DNA from: Lachnospiraceae bacterium
Lineage (GTDB): Bacteria > Bacillota > Clostridia > Lachnospirales > Lachnospiraceae
Length of the DNA: 64,000 bases
Reading direction: 5' to 3'
NCBI GenBank assembly: GCA_015057035.1
Contig: SVFC01000002.1
Location: 124,001-188,000, forward strand
Every line of letters starts with the position of its first letter. Position 1 is the stretch's first letter. The position numbers and the translations under genes are program-made. This document shows positions 9,500-18,916 of the stretch, piece after piece. The notes beneath the pieces are model-generated. The model was not told where the DNA came from. It saw only the letters and a program-made list of their open reading frames with translations, and ran no database searches.

Positions 9500-10153
9500 G
9501 TGCGATATGTGTATTCACAGGAATTCTATGGAATTTCGTATGTAGAAACGGAATACTATGATGAAAACGGAATACGTAAGAGTGCAAAGATGAAGTTCGA
9601 TTCTATAGAGCACAATTGGTGTGTAGAAGTAGAAGATGTTGTATTGCGATACAAGTTTGTTATAAATCATATTATTCGATTAAACGATCCTCAAGCAGGT
9701 GCGTATGCGATAGATGAACACGGGGAAACTTGGTCAGTGCCAGGAGACGTTAAGGCGTGGGTGCCTAAGTTGCAGAACTACAACATTTCTAATGTTATCA
9801 ACGCAAAGGAAAATATATTTTTGAAAAAAGCAACATTTGTATATGATAGGCCGCTAGATATATATGTTAGTGTGGATGTCCATAACGTGCAAGGACTTCA
9901 TAGCCTTACTTTGATATGTTTTCAACCTGATGGAAGAATTTATAAGATTGAGGAATGTAGCATAGGACATCAGGGAAATTTAGAAGATTATAGAGTGGTT
10001 TTTAAAAACCATATTGAACGAATGTTAGGCAGGGTTGCAGAAGGCATGTGGGCAATTCAAGTATATCTAGATGGAAAGAGTATGATAAAAGATTATTTTG
10101 TCCTAAAACGAAAGGTTATAAGCAATAACACCTTGTTTAATTATAAGATGTAA
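9500..10153 (+). CDS. Hypothetical protein, predicted beta-sandwich (E-set-like)
   Basis: Starts 2 nt after the GT stop; beta-rich, DPQAGAYAIDEHGETWSVPGD and DIYVSVDVHNVQGLHSLTLICFQPDGRIYKIEE. Confidence 0.5.
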   Translation: MRYVYSQEFYGISYVETEYYDENGIRKSAKMKFDSIEHNWCVEVEDVVLRYKFVINHIIRLNDPQAGAYAIDEHGETWSVPGDVKAWVPKLQNYNISNVINAKENIFLKKATFVYDRPLDIYVSVDVHNVQGLHSLTLICFQPDGRIYKIEECSIGHQGNLEDYRVVFKNHIERMLGRVAEGMWAIQVYLDGKSMIKDYFVLKRKVISNNTLFNYKM

Positions 10154-10180
10154 ATATATGATACAAAGGAGAAGCGGAAA

Positions 10181-11461
10181 ATGACAGTAAGTCCAATTGG
10201 AAGTACAACAACATCATATGTAGGAGGAACCACAAGTGTAAGTAGCACAACACCAACGGGGAGCACTACGGCAACAAGTAGTACAACTGCAAGTACAGCA
10301 GTTAGTTCCACAACAAGTAGTACAACGGTAAATTATTCATCAGCAACTGCGTCTACAACGTGTAGCACGACTGTATCGTATGGTGGGGCATCTACAACGG
10401 CAATAATAAGTAGCACTTCAGCAAGTACTACATATTCGATAAATTCGAGCACTACCTGTACACTTCTGTATTCTAGTAGTACGACACCAAATCATTCAGG
10501 TGGTGGCACTATGTTTCGTGTAACACTAGGGCAAGGAAGTAGTACTACATATAGTTATGTATCTAGTAGCACGACATCGGTGTCCCAGGTGTTTGAGACT
10601 ATTGCTAGTGAATCGAACATAGCCGATAAAAAGATAAAAGCTCTTAAGGCTGCGGCTGATGCAACTATAGAAGAAATGTTATTAAACAGTCCTTATTTGA
10701 AAGATGCATATTACGTTGTTGAAGACGGAAAATTAAAGATTAAAGGCGTTGCGGGTGGAACAATTGACGGAATAGCGTCGTGGTATAAACTTGAAAATGT
10801 TGCAAAAAATGAAAAACTAACGAATTTACTCATTCAAATGGATAATTATGCTAAGTTGAACGAATTGTCAAAATGGATGGGAAATGTAGGAAACGTATTT
10901 GAAAAGGGTAGTGTATTGACAGGTAGCTTATCAGAAATTTTTGATGAGAATAATGAAACACTAGCAGACAAAGCAGGAGGCGTTGCATCAGAGGTAATAG
11001 TTGCCTTCGCAGAGGATAAGGCTTCGCAATTCGCAATGTGGATCGCTACAAAAATGCTTAGTGCAGGTGCAAAGGGGGCATCAGCTGGAACTGTTGCGGG
11101 GCCAATGGGGATTATTGTCGGAGCCGCAGCAGGATTATTAGCTTCACTAGCAGTGGATTATATTGCAAACATAGAAGTGGAGGATAAAAGTATTAAAGAG
11201 TGGATTGCAGACTATGCATCTGAGGCGGCCGATGTAGTGGGAAATGCTATTGTTGATGCATCAACTGCAGTATGGGATTGGACCACGGCCACGGCAAATG
11301 ACATAATGGAGAATGTATCTACAACTACAGAAAATGTAGTTAATTGGGCGCAAGATACTATAGAAAATGCATGGAATACTATTGAGGATTCAACGGCTGA
11401 AACACTAGATTGGATAACGAATTCCGGTGCGGCATTTGCATCATGGATAACTTCGTGGTAG
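10181..11461 (+). CDS. Ser/Thr-rich secreted or surface effector candidate with glycine-rich hydrophobic segment and helical C-terminus
   Basis: 62 Ser/Thr in the first 100 residues and 14 STT motifs before about residue 133; hydrophobic AGAKGASAGTVAGPMGIIVGAAAGLLASLAVDYIA; Trp-spaced helical tail. Confidence 0.7.
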   Translation: MTVSPIGSTTTSYVGGTTSVSSTTPTGSTTATSSTTASTAVSSTTSSTTVNYSSATASTTCSTTVSYGGASTTAIISSTSASTTYSINSSTTCTLLYSSSTTPNHSGGGTMFRVTLGQGSSTTYSYVSSSTTSVSQVFETIASESNIADKKIKALKAAADATIEEMLLNSPYLKDAYYVVEDGKLKIKGVAGGTIDGIASWYKLENVAKNEKLTNLLIQMDNYAKLNELSKWMGNVGNVFEKGSVLTGSLSEIFDENNETLADKAGGVASEVIVAFAEDKASQFAMWIATKMLSAGAKGASAGTVAGPMGIIVGAAAGLLASLAVDYIANIEVEDKSIKEWIADYASEAADVVGNAIVDASTAVWDWTTATANDIMENVSTTTENVVNWAQDTIENAWNTIEDSTAETLDWITNSGAAFASWITSW

Positions 11462-11490
11462 ATGAATTGTCATAAGGAGAGTTAAGTATA

Positions 11491-12267
11491 ATGAAGAAAT
11501 TATTATTATCCCAAGAGGAATTAATTACAATTGCTAGTATCATTCAAAGTGAAAATTTGTTGTTTTTTTCCGCAACTGATTTATCAGTGAACGAGGTTAA
11601 CACAATTATTGATGATTTTGACAATAAATTGATAAAAAGCCTTTGTGAAAAGCAGTTATGTACATATAGTGATAATAAATATTGTTTTAATTCAGAAATA
11701 TTATTTGTTGAACGAGTGTGCAATGAGTATGTAAAAAAACTTGATTTGGTGGCAAGGGTCGGGGAATATTTTAAAACCAAAGAATTATTTTTGATATCGC
11801 ACGATGGAATTGTAGCAATTTCATTTGAAAAAGAAAGTAAAGAGTTTACAATATATTATGAAAATGCGCAAAATATGTATGAGTTTCTAGGTGAAAGATT
11901 GGAAATTGATGTAACAACTCTACGAGAGAATAAGTCATTTAATATATCTTTAAAAGTAAGAGACTTGGGGAAATTGATTAAATATTTTGACGAAATAAAT
12001 AAATGTATGTTTGAAAAAATGTGTGCTGCTCTTAGAATAGAACAAGATGCTTTGGATGAGGTGCTTGGAGCTACGTTAGATAATAAAAGTGTAATTAATG
12101 TAATATATAAAGAAAAAAATCAGGAAGGTAAAAATGAGTCTAATGCGATATATAGGTGCCCCAAAGGAACGTATTTACTGAAAACATACAGTGATAACAA
12201 GTTTGTCACAATTGTACATGGCGATGCGCAAGGGATATTGAAAGAAATTTTAAATATAGAAGATTAA
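11491..12267 (+). CDS. Hypothetical protein, possible effector chaperone/partner
   Basis: 258 aa, SD AAGGAGAG, co-directional and tightly spaced; EspG-like suggestion rests on size, composition and context only. Confidence 0.5.
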   Translation: MKKLLLSQEELITIASIIQSENLLFFSATDLSVNEVNTIIDDFDNKLIKSLCEKQLCTYSDNKYCFNSEILFVERVCNEYVKKLDLVARVGEYFKTKELFLISHDGIVAISFEKESKEFTIYYENAQNMYEFLGERLEIDVTTLRENKSFNISLKVRDLGKLIKYFDEINKCMFEKMCAALRIEQDALDEVLGATLDNKSVINVIYKEKNQEGKNESNAIYRCPKGTYLLKTYSDNKFVTIVHGDAQGILKEILNIED

Positions 12268-12325
12268 TTGTAATATCAATAAGATAATTTGAGTCACAAA
12301 ATAATTATAAAGGAGAACAAGCAAT

Positions 12326-12583
12326 ATGAAAGAATATTTGCCAATTGGAACAGTTGTGAGATTACATAATGGGACTAAAGAAATAATGATTTATGGAAGG
12401 ATGCAGAGGGCTATGTCTACGGGACAAATTTATGATTATGTGGCGTGTTTATATCCGGAAGGTCATCTTGACAATGAACATACATTCTTGTTTAATAAAA
12501 CAGATATTGAACAAGTTGTATTTGTTGGATATCAAAGTGAAACTGATAAGATTTTACAAGAGAAAATGAATCTTTTAGTTTAA
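12326..12583 (+). CDS. DUF4176-like small protein
   Basis: MKEYLPIGTVVRLHNGTKEIMIYGRMQ...YVACLYPEGHLDNEHTFLFNKTDIEQVVFVGY resembles DUF4176 proteins. Confidence 0.65.
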   Translation: MKEYLPIGTVVRLHNGTKEIMIYGRMQRAMSTGQIYDYVACLYPEGHLDNEHTFLFNKTDIEQVVFVGYQSETDKILQEKMNLLV

Positions 12584-12639
12584 TGTTTTGTTGTGGGAAT
12601 GGCTTATATGGAAAGTAATACAAAACGATTTAGGAAATA

Positions 12640-13147
12640 ATGGCTTTTGCATTTGAGGGAGTAGTTATAGTTCTTATAATAACTATGATTGGATTTGGGG
12701 GCCATTTGCTGTCTGGGAAAATGGGATTAATTAAGATTATTATGAGATATGGTGGTACAGTGTTACTCAGTTTGTGTATAATAGGACTACCATCTCTATG
12801 GTAATAAAACAAAGAAAATAGGATTAAAATCATTAGTGTTAACTTATAGTAGTGGTAGTTTTGTTTACGGCTTGCACAGCTTTCGTTTTTAATTCAGTAA
12901 GAGCAGTTTTTTCTGAAAAAAGACTATTGTATGTTTGGATTATGAAGTAAAATATAATAGTAGATATCGAAGGTCTTCTGATGGTGAGATTATTGTAAAT
13001 ATGGACGATGGACGTCTAGTAAAAATCAATATTATTGTAGATTTGTATAAGAGATTATATCAAGAAAAGCGTCCTATTAAAGAGATATATTATCCGTATG
13101 CAACTTGGGTAGAGTCTATAGAATATATTGACCCAAGCTATAAATAG
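12640..13147 (+). pseudogene. Decayed paralogue of the following membrane protein gene
   Basis: ORF fragments (12640-12804; VVVVLFTACTAFVFNSVRAVFSEKR; 12935-13147 ...KEIYYPYATWVESIEYIDPSYK) are collinear with 13181-13708 but lie in different frames. Confidence 0.7.
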
Positions 13148-13180
13148 CTAATCTCAAAGCAAGCGAGAAGGAGGGGATAT

Positions 13181-13708
13181 ATGGAAAAGAAAATACGATT
13201 TAATATGAATAAAATACAACTGGTTATCTTGTTTTGTATTGTAGCAATAACATTGGTTGGAGTTTTAATGCCTATGCAAACTGGTATGACAGGACTCGTC
13301 CAGAATCTTATGAAATGGGGAGGAATAGCGCTTGTTTTTGCGTATTTGGGAATAGTTGCAGTTGTGACTCTGTTTTCTGCAAAAAAAATAGATGTAAAAT
13401 CTATTGTTGCCGTTGTTATAATGGCAACGCTGAGTATTATAGGTGCTTATTTTAGTTTGCAGACAGTAAGAGCGTTCAACGCGCCAAAAGAAATCGTTGT
13501 GAGCTCGGAGTATAAGGTTAAGGATAATGTTGTAAGGCGTTCATTCCTAGATGTGAGAAGACTTACAGTAACTAAAGAAGATGGCAGTACCGTAACAATA
13601 GAGATTACAAGGGATATGTATAATGAATTAAAGCAAGATAAAAGAACAATAAAAGTGACATATTATCCTTATGTAAATATTGTGGATACGATAGAATATA
13701 TTGATTGA
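13181..13708 (+). CDS. Small membrane protein (175 aa)
   Basis: Hydrophobic N-terminal half, soluble C-terminus ending TYYPYVNIVDTIEYID; SD AAGGAGGGG. Confidence 0.65.
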   Translation: MEKKIRFNMNKIQLVILFCIVAITLVGVLMPMQTGMTGLVQNLMKWGGIALVFAYLGIVAVVTLFSAKKIDVKSIVAVVIMATLSIIGAYFSLQTVRAFNAPKEIVVSSEYKVKDNVVRRSFLDVRRLTVTKEDGSTVTIEITRDMYNELKQDKRTIKVTYYPYVNIVDTIEYID

Positions 13709-13735
13709 TATTCAGAGTGAAATAACATTTGTCCC

Positions 13736-13775
13736 AAGACACTATTATATGCTATTATAATAGTGTCTTTTTTTC
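13736..13775 (+). terminator. Terminator closing the accessory operon
   Basis: Perfect 14-bp stem AAGACACTATTATA/TATAATAGTGTCTT followed by T tract. Confidence 0.85.
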
Positions 13776-13812
13776 TAGCATTGGGACTCCTTCCATAAAG
13801 GAAGGAGTATTT

Positions 13813-14685
13813 ATGACAAACAAAATTAAACCAAACAAAAAATATAAGGATTCTTTATTTCGTAAGATATTTGGAGAAAGCAAAGAGAATGCGTTAAGTC
13901 TATACAACGCAATCAATGGTAGTTCTTATACGATGGAGGATGAATTTGAATATACAACATTAGAAGATGTGGTGTATATGAAAATGAAAGACGATGTATC
14001 GTTTTTAGTTGGAGCATCATTAAATCTATATGAACATCAGAGTAGTTATAATCCCAATATGCCATTGCGAGGATTCTTGTATTTTGCCGATTTATATCGT
14101 GAAATCATCAAGGACAATGAGAAAATTTACAGTCCTCAGTTAGTTCGCATTCCAAATCCCAAATATATTGTATTTTATAATGGTCCTCACAGTAAGATGG
14201 ACGAAGACTCTGTAAAGCTTCGACTGTCAGATTGTTTTGAGGTACTAGATAAGAGTGGGGATTTTGAATGGACAGCGGCAATGATAAACATTAATGCAGG
14301 GCATAATCATGACCTCCTTGAAAAATGCGACATATTGAAGCAATATACTATTTTCATTGAAAAAGTGAAAGAGTATAATAAGAGTAACAATTTAGCAGAT
14401 GCAATTAATCAGGCAATGGAGGTCTGTATTGCAGAAGGCGTTTTGGCAGATGTTTTATCGAAACAGAAAAGGGAGGGACAAAACGTGGTATTAACAGAAT
14501 TTGATCAGGAAAAGTATGATGAGATGATTAAGGAAATCGGACGCGAGGAAGGACGACTTGATATTTGTTGTAAATTTGTCGCTCAAAAGCGAATGTCCCT
14601 GGAAGAAGCCTTAGAAGAGTGTAGAGTTTCAAAAGAGGAATTCTTAAAGAGAATGGAAGAACTAGGATTAACTCTTCCAGAATAA
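13813..14685 (+). CDS. Rpn family recombination-promoting nuclease / PD-(D/E)XK transposase-like protein
   Basis: KKYKDSLFRKIFGESKENALSLYNAINGSSY, LYEHQSSYNPNMPLRGFLYFADLYREI, YIVFYNGPHS. Confidence 0.82.
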   Translation: MTNKIKPNKKYKDSLFRKIFGESKENALSLYNAINGSSYTMEDEFEYTTLEDVVYMKMKDDVSFLVGASLNLYEHQSSYNPNMPLRGFLYFADLYREIIKDNEKIYSPQLVRIPNPKYIVFYNGPHSKMDEDSVKLRLSDCFEVLDKSGDFEWTAAMININAGHNHDLLEKCDILKQYTIFIEKVKEYNKSNNLADAINQAMEVCIAEGVLADVLSKQKREGQNVVLTEFDQEKYDEMIKEIGREEGRLDICCKFVAQKRMSLEEALEECRVSKEEFLKRMEELGLTLPE

Positions 14686-14690
14686 AAAAC

Positions 14691-14719
14691 TTGCATTTTT
14701 TAAAGCAAGTGTGTATAGT
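14691..14719 (+). promoter_or_regulatory. Promoter of rnpB
   Basis: TTGCAT - 17 nt - TATAGT, 8 nt upstream of the inferred P1 start. Confidence 0.7.
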
Positions 14720-14726
14720 ATAAATT

Positions 14727-15064
14727 CGCAGGACAGGTGATCGCGGCTGCAAGTGCCGAAAGGCCGCAGGTGAGGAAAGTCCGGGCTTCATAGGGCAGGA
14801 TGCCGGTTAACGGCCGGTGGAGGAAACTCTAAGGAAAGTGCAACAGAAATATACCGCCACATATGTGGTAAGGGTGGAATGGCAGTGTAAGAGACTACCG
14901 CCTCGCTGGTAACAGAGAGGGCACATGTAAACCCCATTCGAAGCAAGACCAAAGCAAAGCAATGACGTGGCCCGCTAGCTTTAGGTAGGTCGCTTGAGGC
15001 GGCTGGTAACAGTCGTCCTAGATAGATGATCACCCAACGACATAACCCGGCTTATCGTTCTGCG
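14727..15064 (+). ncRNA. rnpB: RNase P RNA
   Basis: GAGGAAAGTCCGGGCTTC, conserved 3' CCGGCTTA; P1 CGCAGGAC/GTTCTGCG closes the ends. Confidence 0.93.
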
Positions 15065-15090
15065 ACAATTTTAAGTTTCATAATAAGAGG

Positions 15091-15122
15091 ATGTCGCGCA
15101 GAGAGTTCTGCGCGACATTTAT
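15091..15122 (+). terminator. Terminator after rnpB
   Basis: TGTCGCGCAGA-GAGT-TCTGCGCGACATTT. Confidence 0.75.
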
Positions 15123-15236
15123 TATGAAAGTATAAAATCTTCCTAAAAAGATAATACCTCCATTGACTAACCATCGAAACCCTTGTAATATGCTAAAAGG
15201 AATATTTTTCTACAATGATAGAAGTGAGGATAGAGT

Positions 15237-15647
15237 ATGTGGTTACAACGGATTAGAGAAAAATTTATGCGATTTATGCAGGGAAGAAATGGCGTAGACC
15301 AATTGGGAAAAACACTGAATACGGTGACAATAGTGTTGCTCATTATTTCTATGTTCACCCGATGGACAATTTTGTATTATATTTCCCTTGCACTACTGAT
15401 ATACACCTATTTTCGTATTTTTTCAAAGAATATTCCAAAGCGTTCAGTGGAGAACCAGAAGTTCTGCAACTGGCGGTATGATATGGCAATAAAGAAGAAC
15501 AAGAGAAAGCAGGAATGGGAGCAGAGAAAAATCTATCGGTTTTTCCGTTGTCCAATGTGCAAACAGAAGGTCCGTGTGCCTAAGGGACGCGGCAAGATTT
15601 GCATCACCTGTCCAAAATGTCGACAGGAATTTGTAAAACGTTCTTAA
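15237..15647 (+). CDS. Membrane protein with C-terminal zinc ribbon
   Basis: FRCPMCKQKVRVPKGRGKICITCPKCRQEF; hydrophobic N-terminal hairpin. Confidence 0.7.
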   Translation: MWLQRIREKFMRFMQGRNGVDQLGKTLNTVTIVLLIISMFTRWTILYYISLALLIYTYFRIFSKNIPKRSVENQKFCNWRYDMAIKKNKRKQEWEQRKIYRFFRCPMCKQKVRVPKGRGKICITCPKCRQEFVKRS

Positions 15648-15675
15648 CTATTTGAGGCTAGAATTTGGAGGCAAT

Positions 15676-16518
15676 ATGTTTGGCTACATTAATGTAAATA
15701 AGTCAGAACTGTCCGAAGAAAATCAGAAGATTTATCAGTCATATTATTGCGGTTTGTGTCAGAGACTTCATAACAACTGTGGGATGAAGGGGCAGATGCT
15801 ACTTAGCTATGATATGACTTTTGTTGTTGTTTTACTGACAGGGCTATATGAATTGGAAAATCAGGAAACTTTGTTTACCTGCCCAATGCATCCGACGAAA
15901 AAGCAGACAGCGTTTGAAAATGAGGTGTCTGATTATTGTTCAGCAATCAATGTGATGTTAGCATATCATAATCTGGTGGACGACTGGAAAGATGACAAAA
16001 ATTATGGTAAGATGACACTTGCGTCTATGATTCGTAAGGATTATGAGCATTTTGCGGAGCAGTATCCTAGACAGGTGAAAGCCATAGAAGAATATATGGA
16101 AAAACTCGCGGCCTATGAGAAAAAAGGCGAAGAGAACATCGACATCGTTGCAGGAATCACCGGCGATATGCTAGGAGAACTGATGGCGTGGAAAGAGGAT
16201 GAGTGGTATCAGGAACTGAAAACCTTGGGATACTATATGGGCAAGTTTATCTATATGATGGATGCCTACGAAGATGTGGACAAGGACGAGAAGAAAAATC
16301 GTTATAATCCACTTCGACATCTCAAGAAACAAAATGAAAAAGATTTTGAAACGCTTTGCAGACTAATGATGACCAGCATGATGGCAGAATGTGCCAAGTC
16401 TTTTGAAAGACTGCCTATTTTGCAACATGCAGATATATTACGTAATATTTTATATTCAGGTGTGTGGACCAAGTATGAGTACCTGCAGCTGAAAAAGAAA
16501 AAGAGGACACAAAAATGA
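15676..16518 (+). CDS. DUF5685-like protein
   Basis: [36 protein letters not shown]; followed by a DnaJ-domain gene. Confidence 0.7.
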   Translation: MFGYINVNKSELSEENQKIYQSYYCGLCQRLHNNCGMKGQMLLSYDMTFVVVLLTGLYELENQETLFTCPMHPTKKQTAFENEVSDYCSAINVMLAYHNLVDDWKDDKNYGKMTLASMIRKDYEHFAEQYPRQVKAIEEYMEKLAAYEKKGEENIDIVAGITGDMLGELMAWKEDEWYQELKTLGYYMGKFIYMMDAYEDVDKDEKKNRYNPLRHLKKQNEKDFETLCRLMMTSMMAECAKSFERLPILQHADILRNILYSGVWTKYEYLQLKKKKRTQK

Positions 16519-17192
16519 TGGATCCATATCAGGTGCTGGGGGTATCCCGCAATGCATCCGATGACGAAATAAAAAAAGCATATCGCAATTTAAGCCGACG
16601 TTATCACCCTGATGCGAACGTGAATAATCCGAATAAGGATCAGGCAGAAGAAAAGTTTAAACAGATTCAGCAGGCCTATGACCAGATTATGAAGGAAAAG
16701 CAGCAGGGAACCAGTGATTATGGAAGTTCCTATGGGAATGGCTACGGTGGTGGCTATGGCGGAAGTTACTATGGTGGCTTTGGCTCTGGGTTTGGTGGCG
16801 GATATTATGGCGGCGCCCGTTCTTCTTATCAGGAAGAATCTAGCAAGATGCAGGCAGCCTATAACTATATTCAGAATCGATACTATAAAGAGGCGTTGAA
16901 CGTCTTAAATGATATTCCTGTTAATGAGCGACAAGGAAGATGGTATTATTATAGTGCCATTGCAAACCAGGGCGTCGGAAATACGGCTACAGCTTTAGAA
17001 CATATTCGCCGTGCGGTGGAATTAGAACCAAGTAATATTCAGTATCGCCAGTTCCAGGAACATTTGGAATATGGTGGAACGTGGTATACCACAAGAGGAA
17101 ATGTCTATGAGAGACCATACTCAGGTAGTAGCTGGTGTTGGAAAATGATTATGTTAAATCTGTTCTGCAATTGTTGTTGCAGACCTTGTTAA
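16515..17192 (+). CDS. J-domain (DnaJ-like) protein with Gly/Tyr-rich linker and TPR-like region
   Basis: [33 protein letters not shown] (HPD motif); low-complexity [13 protein letters not shown] linker. Confidence 0.85.
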   Translation: MMDPYQVLGVSRNASDDEIKKAYRNLSRRYHPDANVNNPNKDQAEEKFKQIQQAYDQIMKEKQQGTSDYGSSYGNGYGGGYGGSYYGGFGSGFGGGYYGGARSSYQEESSKMQAAYNYIQNRYYKEALNVLNDIPVNERQGRWYYYSAIANQGVGNTATALEHIRRAVELEPSNIQYRQFQEHLEYGGTWYTTRGNVYERPYSGSSWCWKMIMLNLFCNCCCRPC

Positions 17193-17206
17193 GATAACTG
17201 TATAAT

Positions 17207-17240
17207 GTAACTGTCGCAAGAATGCGGCAGTTATTTTTAT
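17207..17240 (+). terminator. Terminator
   Basis: AACTGTCGCA-AGAA-TGCGGCAGTTATTTTT. Confidence 0.7.
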
Positions 17241-17266
17241 GTTATAAGAAATGAATGAGGTTAGCT

Positions 17267-18445
17267 ATGAAAAAGAAATCAATCGGTCTGATTTTGATGT
17301 TAACAATGGTTTTTTCTACAGGTTGTGCATGGTTTTCCACAATGCCACCAGAGTATCAGGATGGGAAAAATACACAGACCGAGTCTGCAAATGAGACAGC
17401 AACAGAGAATCGCACAGAGACTGAAACCACAACAGAAACGGAGACCATCACGGAAACCGAGTCGGAAGTGTATGTTCCGGAGCCTGAAATCACAGAGATT
17501 CTTATCAGTGCTGTAGGAGATTGTACCCTTGGTACAAATCAGGAACACACATATTCTAAATCTTTTCACGAGTATTATGATAAGTATGGCGTAGATTATT
17601 TTCTTAAGAATGTCAAACACATATTTGAGGAAGATGATTTTACAATTGTTAACTTTGAAGGTACCTTAACAGAATCAGAGAATATCAGAGAAGCTAAAGA
17701 ATGGAATCACAAAGGAAAACCTGAGTATGTGAACATTCTAAAGAATGCTTCTGTGGAAGCGGTAACCCTTGGAAATAATCACATTATGGATTATCAAATG
17801 GATGGTGTGAATGATACCATAAAAACTATGAAAGAGGCAGGAATCGCTTATGCCTTAAATGGTGACTGGGGCAATCAACTCGGCATGTATGAAGTAAAAG
17901 GTGTTAAAATTGGCTTTGTGTCGGTTAACGAAGTGTATGATGGACAGCGGGTTTATAAATGGCTCGAAGATGGCTTGAAAGAACTTCGTGAACAGGGTGC
18001 CGATATTGTGATTGCGGCTAATCATTGGGGTGAACACAGAGGACATGAAGAGAACGAAGATCAGATAGCGCTAGGCAGGTGGTGTGTCGACATGGGATAT
18101 GATTTGGTAATAGGCTGTCATTCTCATGTGTTACAGGGGATAGAAGTCTATAATGGTAAATATATTGTCCATGGTATGGGCAGTTTCTGTTATGGAGGAA
18201 GTAAGAATCCTGCAGAAAAAGAAACTATGATTTTCCAGGCGAAATTTACTTTTGTAGATGGCGTATTACAGCCAGAAATTGATGGTAAAGTTATTCCTTG
18301 CCAGCTTTCATCCACAACCAAGAGAAATGATTATTGTCCAATTGTTTTAGAGGGAGAAGCTGCACAGACGGTTATTTCCAATCTGAACAAATACTCTGAG
18401 GAATTCCAAACGGTGATTGATGAAAATGGGAATATAGTAAAGTAA
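17267..18445 (+). CDS. CapA family lipoprotein (metallophosphatase-fold)
   Basis: Lipobox FSTGC; SAVGDCTLG, NFEGTLT, GNNHIMDYQMDG, GCHSHVLQGIEVYNGKYIVHGMG. Confidence 0.88.
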   Translation: MKKKSIGLILMLTMVFSTGCAWFSTMPPEYQDGKNTQTESANETATENRTETETTTETETITETESEVYVPEPEITEILISAVGDCTLGTNQEHTYSKSFHEYYDKYGVDYFLKNVKHIFEEDDFTIVNFEGTLTESENIREAKEWNHKGKPEYVNILKNASVEAVTLGNNHIMDYQMDGVNDTIKTMKEAGIAYALNGDWGNQLGMYEVKGVKIGFVSVNEVYDGQRVYKWLEDGLKELREQGADIVIAANHWGEHRGHEENEDQIALGRWCVDMGYDLVIGCHSHVLQGIEVYNGKYIVHGMGSFCYGGSKNPAEKETMIFQAKFTFVDGVLQPEIDGKVIPCQLSSTTKRNDYCPIVLEGEAAQTVISNLNKYSEEFQTVIDENGNIVK

Positions 18446-18447
18446 AT

Positions 18448-18482
18448 AAAAAAGACTCTAAGTATTCTTAGAGTCTTTTTTG
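18448..18482. terminator. Terminator between convergent genes
   Basis: AAAAAAGACTCTAAGTATTCTTAGAGTCTTTTTT. Confidence 0.85.
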
Positions 18483-18490
18483 TATGAGTC

Positions 18491-18916
18491 TTATAAACTA
18501 TCGATTACATCATCGTGAGCATCACAGTTGTGGGCATCGATATTCATAGTATTTAATGTACGGCGTTTGATTCTTGCTTCTTCAGAGGTTTTCAAAATGT
18601 AGGCTTTAATAGCATCTGCATTTTTGATATGTTCTAAGCGAATCTCAGGATGTGTTACGTCACCGGTGTAGCAAATGATGGTTGCCAGTTTGAAGAGACG
18701 TTCCCAGAGAGATTTGTTTAATTTTACATCCTGGATTTTATACATATAACAATCATCCTGAACAGTATTAAGGAAGCCTCTGTCAATAGTTAACAGAGAA
18801 GGTGTTACAGTGTATTTTGTAAATGTCCATGGAAGACCAAAGAATAATAAACGTTTTCTTTCCTGATACACAGGAGTGGTATCCATATCTACCTGATAAG
18901 TGTTTTGTTCTGCCAT
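18491..18916 (-). CDS. PH-domain (DUF304-like) protein
   Basis: WTFTKYTVTPSLLTIDRGFLNTVQDDCYMYKIQDVKLNKSLWERLF; start at MAEQNTYQVD. Confidence 0.65.
   Translation of the reverse strand: MAEQNTYQVDMDTTPVYQERKRLLFFGLPWTFTKYTVTPSLLTIDRGFLNTVQDDCYMYKIQDVKLNKSLWERLFKLATIICYTGDVTHPEIRLEHIKNADAIKAYILKTSEEARIKRRTLNTMNIDAHNCDAHDDVIDSL

Noticed and set aside
10181-10600. Possible CRISPR or tandem DNA repeat from the repetitive look (agtagtacaact...)
   Set aside because: Repeats are codon-level (STT with varied synonymous codons) with irregular spacing, not DNA-identical units with spacers
14528-15033. Minus-strand ORFs over rnpB (87 and 81 aa)
   Set aside because: They overlap RNase P RNA and the Rpn gene; no SD and no family resemblance
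16725-16830. Gly/Tyr-rich tract in the J-domain protein
   Set aside because: G/F- or G/Y-rich linkers are normal in DnaJ-like proteins
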